Assembly (NCBI RefSeq): GCF_003660445.1
Contig: NZ_QZVQ01000008.1
Span: 1-64,000 of the forward strand
DNA length: 64,000 nucleotides
Direction of reading: 5' to 3'
Origin: Croceibacterium ferulae
Lineage (GTDB): Bacteria; Pseudomonadota; Alphaproteobacteria; Sphingomonadales; Sphingomonadaceae
The position numbers were made by a program, and so were the translations under genes. A model generated the notes under the pieces. It did no database searches and was not told where the DNA came from. It saw only the letters and a list, made by a program, of their open reading frames with translations. Positions 55,690 to 64,000 of this stretch are shown one piece after another; position 1 is the stretch's first letter, and each line of letters opens with the position of its first letter.

Positions 55690-56135
55690 GGCTTGTGTCT
55701 CCTCAACGCTGCTCGCGCCTACAACTGCCGCAACCAGGCGCCTAAACAAAGCGCTAAAGCGCTCCGCCTGACGCCGGCAACAAGCTGTCAGACCGCCTCA
55801 TGAGGCTGCCACGAACACTCCGAACACATGAACGGATGGCGGCTTCCGAGAAGCGGGGGACATACCTCAACCTGAGGCCGCTTCCCGATCAAATCTCAGA
55901 TTATAGGGCTTGCCTGTCAGCTTGATCCCGGTTGCGGCCGAGCGCGCCAGTACACTCCCCACCCGATCTGGCCCGCGTAAGTGGCCAAGTTAGTTCGCCG
56001 AACTGAGGCAGTGGCTTGAGGTGAGGTTGATGCCACTGGAAGGCGACTCTACATGGCGATCCTCGGGACGCGTTGCTGGCACAAGAGCCGGATCTCGGCC
56101 AAGCGATTGAATAGGCTCGGAACCTTGCCCGAGAC
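55690..56135. other. intergenic stretch between GH92 and PAS genes
   Basis: 446 bases without a supported gene. It holds the tandem AAAGCGCT repeat (55748-55763) near the GH92 start. The rest, ~55800-56100, has short frames only and no recognisable motif or homology. Confidence 0.4.
55748..55763. promoter_or_regulatory. AAAGCGCT tandem repeat, candidate LacI-type operator
   Basis: AAAGCGCT occurs twice in direct succession, 59-74 bases upstream of the GH92 start. AGCGCT is itself self-complementary, and A-rich flanks around a central GCGC resemble half sites bound by LacI-family sugar repressors. No LacI gene lies in the window. Confidence 0.35.
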
Positions 56136-57059
56136 ATGTCTGGGTCTATGCAACCTGCGAGTACAAGTATGTTCAGCCTCACAGACCTGCAGATTGCCGA
56201 GCACGATTGGTCAGATTGCCCGCTAGGGACGCCGCCAGAGTGGCCGCACGCCTTGCGATCGATCATGGCCATGATGCTGGCATGTCCCAGCCCGATGTTC
56301 CTTGGCTGGGGCCCGGATCTTCTGTGCTTCTACAACGACGCCTACCATCCCATACTCGGCTACCGCGTCGACACGGCGCTTGGACGACCGTTCCGGGAGG
56401 TCTGGAGCGAGGTCTGGGAGGATGTGGAGCCCATGGTGTCCCGCGCCCTTTCAGGAAAGGGCTGCACGGCGAGTGACATGTTGCTGGACCTGAGGCGGAA
56501 CGGCGTACCGGAGGAGAGCTGGTGGACGTTCAGCTATTCCCCGGTGTTTGACGATGCCGGCAAGGTGGCCGGCTTCCTCGCCGTCACCAGGGAGACAACC
56601 GCGCAGGTGCTGGCCGCACGTGCAAGCAACGAAGCCGAGCGGCGGCGGGAACTGGCCCTGTCAGCAGGCAACAGCATCGGCATGTGGGACTGGGACGTTG
56701 CCGCCGATCGCGTGACGAGTACCTCCCGCTTAGCATCGCTCTATGGCCTGCACCCGGATTGCGCGAGCGATGGCGTGCCATTCGCCGAGTTCCTGAAGCA
56801 GGTACATCCTCACGATCGCGCCCGGCTGCAGAGTGAGGTTGCTGCCGCTATCGAGGCATGTGGCAGCTTCCAGTGCAACTACCGCCTGCTGCAAGCTGAT
56901 GGGAGCGTCCGGTGGGTATCCGCACAAGGACGCGCCATCGCCGATGCGACCGGGCGCTGCGTGCGCTTTCCCGGCGTGACCCACGACATCACCGACTTGA
57001 TGGGTGCCGAACTGGCGCTTGAAGCTGCCAGGGAGCAGGGCGGCATCGTAGTCGAGTAA
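56136..57059 (+). pseudogene. PAS-PAS sensor fragment, kinase half missing
   Basis: 307 residues. First PAS (~30-145): the typical MFLGWGPDLLCFYNDAYHPI opening seen in PAS-type hybrid kinases. Second PAS with PAC (~165-295): GMWDWDVAADRVTS, QVHPHDRARL, GSVRWVSAQGRAI and TGRCVRFPGVTHDIT. The frame stops at ALEAAREQGGIVVE, exactly where a coiled coil and histidine kinase domain normally follow. The downstream sequence encodes an unrelated broken gene. I therefore read it as a 3'-truncated kinase gene. A stand-alone PAS protein cannot be excluded. Confidence 0.65.
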
Positions 57060-57104
57060 TCCGCTGAGTTCCAAGGCAAGCTTTGATCGAGTACACCCGA
57101 AAGC

Positions 57105-57835
57105 ATGGTCGCTCTGTCGAACTCCTTGCGCGCTGGCGTCTTGCTGTCGCTTGCCGCCTTGGGGCACCCCATCGCTGCGCGGATACCAGGCCACTACGAT
57201 GCGATCCATACGGGCACGCCGTGGCTCGACCAACGTGGCCTGCCGGTCAGCGCGCATGGAGCCGGGATCATCAAGGACGGCGACACCTACTACCTGTTCG
57301 GTGAAGCCCACCGGGACATGACCAACGCCTTTGCCGGTTTCAACTGCTACTCCTCGACCGATCTGGTGAACTGGCGGTTCGAGAGCGTGGCCCTGCCGGT
57401 GCAACAATCCGGGCCGCTCGGCCCGGAGACGGTGGGCGAGCGGCCCAAGGTGATGCGCTCACCCACCAGCGGCGAATATGTGATGTTCATGCATGCCGAC
57501 GCGATCGACTATCGCGGGCAGTTCGTCGGCTATGCCACGGCAGAGGACGTCACCGGTCCCTATACCTTCCAGGGGCCGCTGCTGTTCGACGGCAAGCCGA
57601 TCAGGAAGTGGGACATGGGCACGTTCCAGGACAAGACGGCGCTGGTTATGTGCTGCTGCACGGCGGTGACATCTACCGCCTCACCGACGATTACCGCAGC
57701 GTGCATGGACAGGTGAACATCGGCCAGAGCATGGGTGGCCAGATTGTCGGAACAGGTTGCCCGCTGCGCGCTGCCGAAGGCGCGAAGCGAGGCGACATCC
57801 GGATCGGCAAGCCGCCCACGCCGATCCGGGGGTAG
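57105..57835 (+). pseudogene. frameshifted GH43 exo-beta-1,3-galactanase-like gene
   Basis: After a signal-like N-terminus the frame reads GTPWLDQRGLPVSAHGAGII, DGDTYYLFGEAHRD, ERPKVMRSPTSGEYVMFMHA and KWDMGTFQDK. This is the pattern of GH43 subfamily 24 exo-beta-1,3-galactanases. At ~57634 one G appears to be missing (gacaag-acggcgctgg). The homology resumes in another frame as DGAGYVLLHGGDIYRLTDDY and VNIGQSMGGQIVG, then loses similarity and stops at 57835. The C-terminal half is absent. An intact enzyme would attack the beta-1,3-galactan backbone of arabinogalactan. Confidence 0.78.
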
Positions 57836-57925
57836 ATTCAGGGTCGAGCAGATTAGTCCCTGCAGAGTGCCGACACGCCAAGGTGCCTGGACCGCTGGAG
57901 CAAACTTCCTCTCCCTCCCGCACAG

Positions 57926-59146
57926 TCAGATTTCCGCGCGGCCGGCCTGCATCAGGATGGCGTCCGACGGCAGCAGGTGATCCAGGAACGGCAGCAGCGC
58001 CGCGCCCACGGCGGGCGCATCCTTCGCCATGCTGGCGGCACGTACCATGCCGCGCGTGGGCATACGGATCTGGTCCAGCACGGCATTCAGCGCGCGCGCC
58101 AGCCGGTCGAGCAGCGGGGGCGGCAGCCGCCCGCCCAGCAGCACCACGTCGGGATCGATCAGGCATTGCACCGCAATCAACGGCGCGGTGAGCGAACGGG
58201 CAGCATCCACGATCCAGCAATCGACCACCGCCGCCAGCGCCGGATCATCGCCGGCCAGTTCCGCGGGCGGCACCCCGGTGATCCCCGCATGCGCCAGCCG
58301 CTGGTACAGCGCGGACATGGACACCGTGTCCTGCACCAGTGCGCCCTCTCGCCGCGCGGTGGGATCCGGCATCAGGCCGATCTCCCCGCTGCGGGAATGG
58401 GCGCCCCGGTGATATGCGCGGTCGATCACCAGCCCGCCGCCCAGCCCGGCCGCCAGCAGCAGGTAGAAGAAGCTGGGCGTCGCCAGCGCAGTGCCGGTCT
58501 GCGCCTCCCCCAGGGCGGCGGCAGCGGCGTCATTGTCGATGTGGATCGGCCAGGGCAGCTCCGCCGACAGCAGCCCGGCCACGTCCGTTCCGTTCCACAC
58601 GGTATAGCCGGCGGGCTGGCCGGGCAGGGAGATGCGGCCGAGTTCGTCGGGCATGGCGACGCCGACGCCCAGGACGTTGGCAGGGTCGAAGCTGCCTTCG
58701 GCTCGCAGCATCGCCATCTGTTCGCGCACGAAGCCGAGCACGTCGTCCGGCATGGCGAAGGGCATGTCGGCGGTGCGGCGCGCGCGCACCAGCCCGGCGA
58801 GGTCTAGGATGATGATGGTCAGGTGGTCGCGGTCGATGCACAATCCGATGCCGAACGCGCCGTCGGGCTCCACCTGCAGGCGCAGCGGCGGCTGCCCGCG
58901 TCCGCCCAGCAGCCGTCCGGCATTGCGCACCAGCCCGGCATCGATCAGGCGGTTGGTGATGTTGGCGATCGTCGCCGGGGTCAGGCCCGTCTGCTCCGCC
59001 AGGGCGATCCGCGTCGTCTCTTTAGTCAGCCGGATCGCCTGCAGCACGGTGCGCTGGTTGTAGTCGCCAGCGCGGGCGAGATTGGTGCCGGACAGTCCAC
59101 GCGTCAGGCGGGCGTCACGACTGCTTCCCTTGCGCGCCTCATCCAT
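57926..59146 (-). CDS. ROK family transcriptional regulator
   Basis: 406 residues. The N-terminal HTH (NQRTVLQAIRLTKETTRIAL, EQTGLTPATIANITNRLIDA) matches XylR/NagC-type ROK repressors. The ROK domain (~95-400) has LGVGVAMPDELG, HIDNDAAAAALGE and GLGGGLVIDRAYHRG in place of a full kinase site; the cysteine-rich zinc motif of ROK kinases (CGCxGCxE) is missing, as expected for some regulators. It probably senses a sugar and controls the flanking GH43, FAH-family and GH28/GH2 genes. The start MDEARKG is the first ATG giving a family-length protein. Confidence 0.88.
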   Translation of the reverse strand: MDEARKGSSRDARLTRGLSGTNLARAGDYNQRTVLQAIRLTKETTRIALAEQTGLTPATIANITNRLIDAGLVRNAGRLLGGRGQPPLRLQVEPDGAFGIGLCIDRDHLTIIILDLAGLVRARRTADMPFAMPDDVLGFVREQMAMLRAEGSFDPANVLGVGVAMPDELGRISLPGQPAGYTVWNGTDVAGLLSAELPWPIHIDNDAAAAALGEAQTGTALATPSFFYLLLAAGLGGGLVIDRAYHRGAHSRSGEIGLMPDPTARREGALVQDTVSMSALYQRLAHAGITGVPPAELAGDDPALAAVVDCWIVDAARSLTAPLIAVQCLIDPDVVLLGGRLPPPLLDRLARALNAVLDQIRMPTRGMVRAASMAKDAPAVGAALLPFLDHLLPSDAILMQAGRAEI

Positions 59147-59444
59147 GGTCCCGGGGCGCCTGGTGCTTCCGGACAATCTGTTCATGAATTGCGTCTTAGC
59201 CAGCCCTGGCCAGCCCGACCAGTGCCGCGCGTGCAAACAGCCACCGTACAAGCGTCAGGTCGCAGGCTCCTGTCCATCGTCCTCGCTGCACCCCGGTGAG
59301 CGCGACAGCCGGAGCAACGACCCGGTCAGGCCACCTCCGGCCGGGCCACGTATGTCCTCGAGCCGCTGACCCAAAGGGCGTGCTGCAAGGTGCTCTCGCG
59401 CTCAGTACCGTGCGAGGCGATTGGCGGCGGCGGGTCCGTCGCTG
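59147..59444. other. intergenic stretch between the ROK and FAH-family genes
   Basis: 298 bases, GC-rich, with no supported gene. CAGGCCACCTCCGGCCGGG contains a weak inverted repeat near 59327. The ROK promoter is expected near its right-hand start at 59146, but no clear -10/-35 pair stands out. Confidence 0.35.
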
Positions 59445-60299
59445 TCAGGCGCCGGGCGCAGCCACGAAGGTCTGCTGCTGTCCGCCCAGCTTCTCGATGC
59501 CCAGGGCGACCACATCACCCGCTTTCAGGTACCACGGTTCCGGCCGTTGCCCCAGGCCGACGCCGGGCGGCGTGCCGGTGGTGATGATGTCGCCCGGCAA
59601 CAGGGTCATGAATTGCGAGCAATAGGCTATGATCTGCGCGACGGTGAAGATCATGGTCGCGGTGGAACCGTCCTGCTTGCGTTCGCCGTTCACGTCCAGC
59701 CACATGCGCAACGCCTGCGGATCGCCGACCTCGTCTGCCGTGACCAGCCACGGGCCGACGGGGCCGAAGGTGGGGAAGCCCTTGCCCTTGTCCCAGGTGG
59801 GGCCGCGCTCGGTCTGCCAGGCGCGTTCCGACACGTCGTTGACCACGACATAGCCGGCGACATGATCCAGAGCCGCGGCCTCGGTGACGTTGGAGGCAGC
59901 GGTGCCGATCACGACGCCCAGTTCCACCTCCCAGTCGGTCTTGATCGAACCGCGCGGGATGGTCACCGGATCGTTCGGGCCCTGCAGGCAACTGACCCAC
60001 TTGTTGAACACCACCGGCTCATCCGGGATGGGCAGGTTCGATTCCGCGGCATGGTCGGCATAGTTCAGGCCGATCGCCACGAATTGCCGCGTGCCCGTGA
60101 ACGGGACGCCGTAACGAACCGCACCATCCACCTGCGGCAGCGATGCCGGGTCGATCGCCGCCAGCCGCGCAAGAGCCGCCGGCGCCAGCGCGGACGGGCC
60201 AAGATCGTCCATGTGACCCGAAAGGTCGCGGATGTTTCCATCGGCGTCGATCAGGCCCGGCTTCTCGTCCCCGGCTGTTCCGTAACGGCAGAGCTTCAT
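59445..60299 (-). CDS. fumarylacetoacetate hydrolase family protein
   Basis: 284 residues with the FAH fold: AIGLNYADHAAESNLPIP, PVVFNKWVSCLQGPNDPV, WEVELGVVIGTAA, GYVVVNDVSERAWQ, DKGKGFPTFGPVGPWLVT and MTLLPGDIITTGTPPGVG. The acidic residues of ExE...D coordinate the metal. This subgroup includes 2,4-diketo-3-deoxy-L-fuconate/rhamnonate hydrolases and ureidoglycolate-lyase-like enzymes. Beside glycosidases and a ROK regulator, a deoxy-sugar acid pathway is likely. The start MKLCRYG follows GAGGGA six bases upstream. Divergent from the GH28 gene. Confidence 0.87.
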   Translation of the reverse strand: MKLCRYGTAGDEKPGLIDADGNIRDLSGHMDDLGPSALAPAALARLAAIDPASLPQVDGAVRYGVPFTGTRQFVAIGLNYADHAAESNLPIPDEPVVFNKWVSCLQGPNDPVTIPRGSIKTDWEVELGVVIGTAASNVTEAAALDHVAGYVVVNDVSERAWQTERGPTWDKGKGFPTFGPVGPWLVTADEVGDPQALRMWLDVNGERKQDGSTATMIFTVAQIIAYCSQFMTLLPGDIITTGTPPGVGLGQRPEPWYLKAGDVVALGIEKLGGQQQTFVAAPGA

Positions 60300-60312
60300 G
60301 CGCAATCCCTCA

Positions 60313-60373
60313 TGACGTGGCGAGCGGTCGTCGCCCTGTACCTTGCTGGTAAGTCATGATACGTCATACGTCA
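60313..60373. promoter_or_regulatory. ACGTCA repeats in the FAH-GH28 divergent gap, candidate operator
   Basis: TACGTCA is repeated in tandem at 60360-60373, and an inverted copy TGACGT lies at 60313-60318, 42 bases away. The gap is 102 bases and separates divergent genes, so one regulator could control both. ROK (57926-59146) is a candidate binder. Confidence 0.4.
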
Positions 60374-60401
60374 ACGAGAACGAAAAGGGAGAGAAGGGCG
60401 C

Positions 60402-61769
60402 GTGAATACACGGCGAAACCTGCTGATGACGATGCCGGTTGCGGCGGCCGCGGCGGCGCTGCCCGGCGCCGGATGGGCGCAGCGCCGCCGGACGGTGGAC
60501 ATCCGTGATCATGGCGCGGTGGGCGATGGCCGCACGGTCAACACGCGGGCGATCCAGGCCGCGATCGACGCCTGCGCGCGCGATGGCGGCGGCATGATCG
60601 CGGTGCCCGCCGGCGTGTTCGTCAGCGGCTCGATCTGGCTGAAGCCGGGCGTCGGCCTGGAATTGCGCAAGGGTGGCGTGCTGAAGGGATCAGCCGACCT
60701 GGCCGATTACCCGCTGGTCATGCGCCGCTTCGTGGAAGCCTATCCCGAGCCGTTGCGGCTGGCGCTGGTGAATGCGTCCGGCAATCACGGCCTGCGGATC
60801 GTCGGCCCCGGCACGCTGGACGGGCAGGGCGATCCGTTCTGGCGCCGGTTCTTCACCCTGCCGGAGGAGTATCTGGACGGCAACAAGGTCTATTACCACC
60901 TGCCGCAGCTTTGCTCGATCGAGGATTGCGACGATGTGCTGGTCAGCGGGGTGCTGTTCAAGGATCCGGCCTTCTGGAACCTGCACATGTATCGCTGCCG
61001 CAATTCGGTGGTGGAGGATTGCCGGTTCGAGGTGCCGCACGAGATCCGCGCGCCCAGCAGCGATGGCGTGGACCTCGACAGCTGCCAGGACATCGTGGTG
61101 CGCCGCTGCCGCTTTTCCGTCGATGATGACTGCATCGCGCTGAAGGGCACGCAGGGTCCGGGCGCTGCCGCCTATGCCGAAGCGCCGCCGGTGGAGCGGA
61201 TCCACATCCATGACTGCATCTTCGAACACGGGCTGGGCTGCATCACCTATGGCACCAACGCCACCATCATCCGCGACGTGCTGGTGGAACGGATCACCAA
61301 TGTCGGCGACATCCCGACCATCCGCTTCAAGATCCGCCCCGACACGCCGGGGCAGGTGTACGAGAAGCTGCGGGTGAAAGGGGTGTGGCTGGCCGAGGCG
61401 CCGACGCCGGTCGATCGCTGGCACAATGGCGAGGTGTTCCACGGCACCGACATCCCCAACTTCACCTGGAGCGACCCGGCAATCGGTCTGATCGTCAATG
61501 CGCGGCTGAACCACGGCACCAGGGTCGAACCGCAGATGCCCGGTGCGATCATCCGCGACGTGGTGATCGAGGATGTGCGCGGCACGACCCGCAGCTTCGG
61601 CACCATCAGCGGCAACGCGACGACACAGGTCAGCGACTTCCTGCTGCGCAACATCGACGTGCGGCTGACCGACCCTGAACGCACCGCGCTGATCGCGCGC
61701 AACACCAGCAATATCCGGATGGAGAACGTCCGGGTGAACGGCGCCCCCGGGCAGATCGTGACGAGCTGA
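60402..61769 (+). CDS. GH28 family glycosidase (polygalacturonase-like)
   Basis: 455 residues from a GTG with AGAAGGG upstream. The N-terminus MNTRRNLLMTMPVAAAAAAL is a Tat-like or Sec signal (cleavage near GWAQ). The right-handed beta-helix starts DIRDHGAVGDGRTVNTRAIQ. Catalytic-site blocks are SSDGVDLDSC (usual NTDG), VDDDCIALKG (DD pair) and IRFKIRPDTPG (RIK region); the usual HG motif reads CITYGT. GH28 enzymes hydrolyse galacturonan, rhamnogalacturonan or related uronic links. It is the first gene of a unit with the GH2 gene 16 bases downstream. Confidence 0.87.
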   Translation: MNTRRNLLMTMPVAAAAAALPGAGWAQRRRTVDIRDHGAVGDGRTVNTRAIQAAIDACARDGGGMIAVPAGVFVSGSIWLKPGVGLELRKGGVLKGSADLADYPLVMRRFVEAYPEPLRLALVNASGNHGLRIVGPGTLDGQGDPFWRRFFTLPEEYLDGNKVYYHLPQLCSIEDCDDVLVSGVLFKDPAFWNLHMYRCRNSVVEDCRFEVPHEIRAPSSDGVDLDSCQDIVVRRCRFSVDDDCIALKGTQGPGAAAYAEAPPVERIHIHDCIFEHGLGCITYGTNATIIRDVLVERITNVGDIPTIRFKIRPDTPGQVYEKLRVKGVWLAEAPTPVDRWHNGEVFHGTDIPNFTWSDPAIGLIVNARLNHGTRVEPQMPGAIIRDVVIEDVRGTTRSFGTISGNATTQVSDFLLRNIDVRLTDPERTALIARNTSNIRMENVRVNGAPGQIVTS

Positions 61770-61785
61770 GACAATGGAGAGACAG

Positions 61786-64000
61786 ATGCTGAGGCAGATC
61801 CTGGCCCTGATGCTCGCATGGGCGCTGGTCGCACCTGTGGCGGCGCAGGCCCGCAGCGAGACGCCGCTGGCCGATGGCTGGCGGTTCCATCTGGGCGAGG
61901 TCGGCGGCGATGCCAGCGCCCCGGCGTTCGACGATGCCGGGTGGCAGCAGGTGGCGGTACCGCACACCTGGAACAAGTTGGGCAATTACGACCTGACCCG
62001 CCGGCCGGACGCCGACACCACGCGCGGCGTGGGCTGGTACCGCACGCGGTTCACCCTGCCGCCGGATGCCGCGGGGCAGCGCACCTTTCTGCAGTTCGAT
62101 GCGGCCAGCATCATCGCCGAGGTCTGGGTCAATGGCCGCAAGCTGGGCCGGCATGAAGGCGCCTTCAGCCGGTTCCGCCTGGATGCGACCGATGCGGTGC
62201 AGCCGGGCGAGAACGTGCTGGCGGTGCGGGTCGACAATTCCAAGCCCGGACCCGGCAGCACGACCGAGTTCATCGTGCCGATCTCCGGCGATTTCTTCAT
62301 GTATGGCGGGCTTTACCGCCCGGTATCGCTGATCGTGGCGGAACAGGCGCATTTCGACCTGCTGGATCATGGCGGGCCGGGGATCTACGGCCGCGTCGTC
62401 GAACTGGACGATGCCGCCGCCCGGGTGGCCGTGCTGGCGCGCCTGCGCAATGCCGGGCGGGCGGGCCGCTTCACCCTGCGGACGCGCGTGCTCGACGCGG
62501 CCGGCCAGCAGGTGGCCGCCGGCGATGAGGCCCTGCGCCTGGCCGCGGGCGAGGCGGCCGCGCGGGAGCTTGCGCTGACCATCCGTTCCCCCCGGCGCTG
62601 GAACGGGCTGGACGATCCGTATCTCTACCGCATGGTGGCCGAACTGGTCGGGCGCGACGGCACGGTGCTGGACAGTGTGGAGCAGCCGCTGGGCCTGCGC
62701 ACGGTGGCGGTCGATCCCGACAGGGGCTTTCTGCTGAATGGCCAGCCGCTGCGCCTGCGCGGCGTCAATCGCCATCAGGACCGGCAGGAAAAGGGCTGGG
62801 CCCTGAGCGAGGCCGACCATGCCGAGGACATGGCGCTGATCCGTGAAGTGGGCGCCAATTCGGTGCGGCTGGCGCATTACAATCATGCCACCCCGTTCTA
62901 CGACCTGGCCGACCGCAACGGCATGATGCTGTGGGCCGAACTGGGGCTGGTCAATCTCGCCTCCATCCCGGGCGTGGCGGACACGCCGCCGCAGATGCGC
63001 GCCAGTGCGGAGGCGCAGATGGTGGAGCTGATCCGGCAGAACTACAACCACCCCTCCGTGGCGGTTTGGGGCATCGGCAACGAGATCACCAACTGGTCGT
63101 CCAAGGGGCTGACGCCGTCCAACGCCCGGCCCCTGATGGATGCGCTGGATGCGGTAGCGAAGCGCGAGGATGCCAGCCGCCCCACCACCATCGCCGCCTG
63201 CTGCGAAGTGCTGCCGGGCGAACCCGATGACGGGCGCGACTACACCTCCGGCACGGCGGATGCGGTCGGCTTCAACCTGTATTACGGCTGGTATGTCTCC
63301 GGCCGCGTCGCCGACGCCACCCGGCTGGGCGACGTGATGCGCGGCTATCACCGGGAAATGCCCACGCTGCCGGTCGGCGTTGGCGAATATGGCGCTGGCG
63401 GCGCGACCACCCAGCACACCGACAATGTCCATGGCGGCAAGATCGAGAGCATCTATCGCCCGCAGGCGGAAGAGGTGCAGGCGGCCGTCCACGAACTGTC
63501 ATGGAAGGAACTGGCGCCGCTCGACTTCATGTGGGGCAGCTGGGTCTGGCAGATGTTCGATGCGACCTCCGACCTCAGGGAGGAAGGCGACAGCAGCGAC
63601 ATCAACACCAAGGGGCTGGTCACCTTCGATCGGGGCATCAGGAAGGACGCATTCTGGTTCTACAAGGCGGCATGGAGCAAGGACCCCGTGCTGCACCTGA
63701 CGGGGCGCCGCTACGTCGACCGGGCCTACCGCGTGGTGGATGTGCGCGCCTATTCCAACGCGGCGGAGGCTTCGCTGCGGGTGAACGGGCGCGACATCGG
63801 CATGGCGGCCTGCGCGGATTTCGTCTGCGTGTGGCCGGGCGTGCAATTGTCCGCCGGGGAGAACCGCATCGAGGCCGCGGCCGGCGGGCAGAGCGACAGC
63901 ATGATGCTGCGCTACTCCGGGCCGGAGCGGGCGGTGCATGTGCGCGCCGGATCGCTGGAGGGTGTGACGCTGGCGGGCGGCACGCGCTACGGCTCCGACA
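61786..64000 (+). CDS. GH2 family beta-galactosidase/glucuronidase-like enzyme, 3' end beyond window
   Basis: The frame is open from ATG 61786 (GGAGA five bases upstream) to the right edge: 738 codons seen, no stop. Signal peptide MLRQILALMLAWALVAPVAA. N-terminal sugar-binding jelly roll (LADGWRFHLG, VAVPHTWNKLGNYD, YGGLYRPVSLI), Ig-like domain (~190-290), and a TIM barrel with LRGVNRHQDRQEKGWALSE, acid/base E in VWGIGNEITNW and nucleophile E in VGVGEYGAGG. The C-terminal ~90 residues begin a further beta-sandwich. Many GH2 members of this size are beta-galactosidases or beta-glucuronidases; either activity suits arabinogalactan side chains. The upstream ATG at 61774 is in frame but less well placed. 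Confidence 0.9.
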   Translation, partial: MLRQILALMLAWALVAPVAAQARSETPLADGWRFHLGEVGGDASAPAFDDAGWQQVAVPHTWNKLGNYDLTRRPDADTTRGVGWYRTRFTLPPDAAGQRTFLQFDAASIIAEVWVNGRKLGRHEGAFSRFRLDATDAVQPGENVLAVRVDNSKPGPGSTTEFIVPISGDFFMYGGLYRPVSLIVAEQAHFDLLDHGGPGIYGRVVELDDAAARVAVLARLRNAGRAGRFTLRTRVLDAAGQQVAAGDEALRLAAGEAAARELALTIRSPRRWNGLDDPYLYRMVAELVGRDGTVLDSVEQPLGLRTVAVDPDRGFLLNGQPLRLRGVNRHQDRQEKGWALSEADHAEDMALIREVGANSVRLAHYNHATPFYDLADRNGMMLWAELGLVNLASIPGVADTPPQMRASAEAQMVELIRQNYNHPSVAVWGIGNEITNWSSKGLTPSNARPLMDALDAVAKREDASRPTTIAACCEVLPGEPDDGRDYTSGTADAVGFNLYYGWYVSGRVADATRLGDVMRGYHREMPTLPVGVGEYGAGGATTQHTDNVHGGKIESIYRPQAEEVQAAVHELSWKELAPLDFMWGSWVWQMFDATSDLREEGDSSDINTKGLVTFDRGIRKDAFWFYKAAWSKDPVLHLTGRRYVDRAYRVVDVRAYSNAAEASLRVNGRDIGMAACADFVCVWPGVQLSAGENRIEAAAGGQSDSMMLRYSGPERAVHVRAGSLEGVTLAGGTRYGSD

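Overview
The window is high-GC DNA (visibly about two-thirds G+C) with dense genes and short intergenic gaps. It carries TonB-dependent receptors with plug-type 'ESIIVTGTR' motifs, HWE and OmpR-type signalling, a class Ia NrdB, an FtsH, and leucine-degradation genes. Together these point to an aerobic alphaproteobacterium, most likely a member of the Sphingomonadales. No rRNA, CRISPR array or intact insertion sequence is visible. There is one tRNA (Ser, anticodon GCT). The placement is an inference from protein character, not from a marker gene.

Layout. 1-1.5 kb: left edge of a flavin-reductase-like gene, then gene debris (bioB lacking its radical-SAM cluster motif, TetR-like and SDR-like scraps) beside the 3' end of the tRNA-Ser. 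1.7-20.2 kb: mostly core genes. These are an SbcD/SbcC-like exonuclease pair, nrdB behind tandem NrdR-type boxes, a two-gene osmoprotectant ABC transporter with fused permease and binding protein, a hexapeptide acetyltransferase, an HWE sensor kinase, ivd-mccB (leucine catabolism), ftsH, an M14 carboxypeptidase with a lipoprotein, galE, rpmJ and a HAD hydrolase. 20.2-21.5 kb: debris including a clearly decayed phytanoyl-CoA dioxygenase gene. 21.5-27 kb: TonB receptor, Lrp regulator, TauE exporter and an aminotransferase with a Tat-like leader.

27.1-31.9 kb is the most unusual part. Two large divergent genes encode (a) a trypsin-like protease joined to a NUC1-type DNA/RNA endonuclease and (b) an HExxH metalloprotease joined to a seven-blade lectin-type propeller. 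Neither has a recognisable signal peptide. A 123-residue protein resembling a protease propeptide/inhibitor lies tail to tail with the second gene. 31.9-45 kb: a carbohydrate utilisation locus read leftward. It has a TonB receptor, three GH43 proteins, a GH30 enzyme of endo-beta-1,6-galactanase type, an IclR regulator and a sugar-type zinc dehydrogenase. Type II arabinogalactan is the most economical substrate guess. 45-53 kb: a redoxin/2OG-oxygenase fusion, two CNNM/CorC-type proteins, DedA, an OmpR-type two-component system and an outer-membrane-like protein. Three upstream regions here share a 14-base motif, suggesting one regulon. 53-64 kb: further glycan genes (GH92, a broken GH43 exo-galactanase-like gene, ROK regulator, fumarylacetoacetate-hydrolase-family enzyme, GH28, and GH2 running off the right edge) and a PAS protein that lacks its expected kinase half.

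The glycan genes plausibly act in sequence. TonB receptors import oligosaccharides, periplasmic GH30/GH43/GH92/GH28/GH2 enzymes trim them, and the dehydrogenase and FAH-family hydrolase feed deoxy- or uronic-type sugars into central metabolism under IclR and ROK control. Several members (mutarotase, exo-galactanase) are frameshifted, so part of the pathway is decaying.
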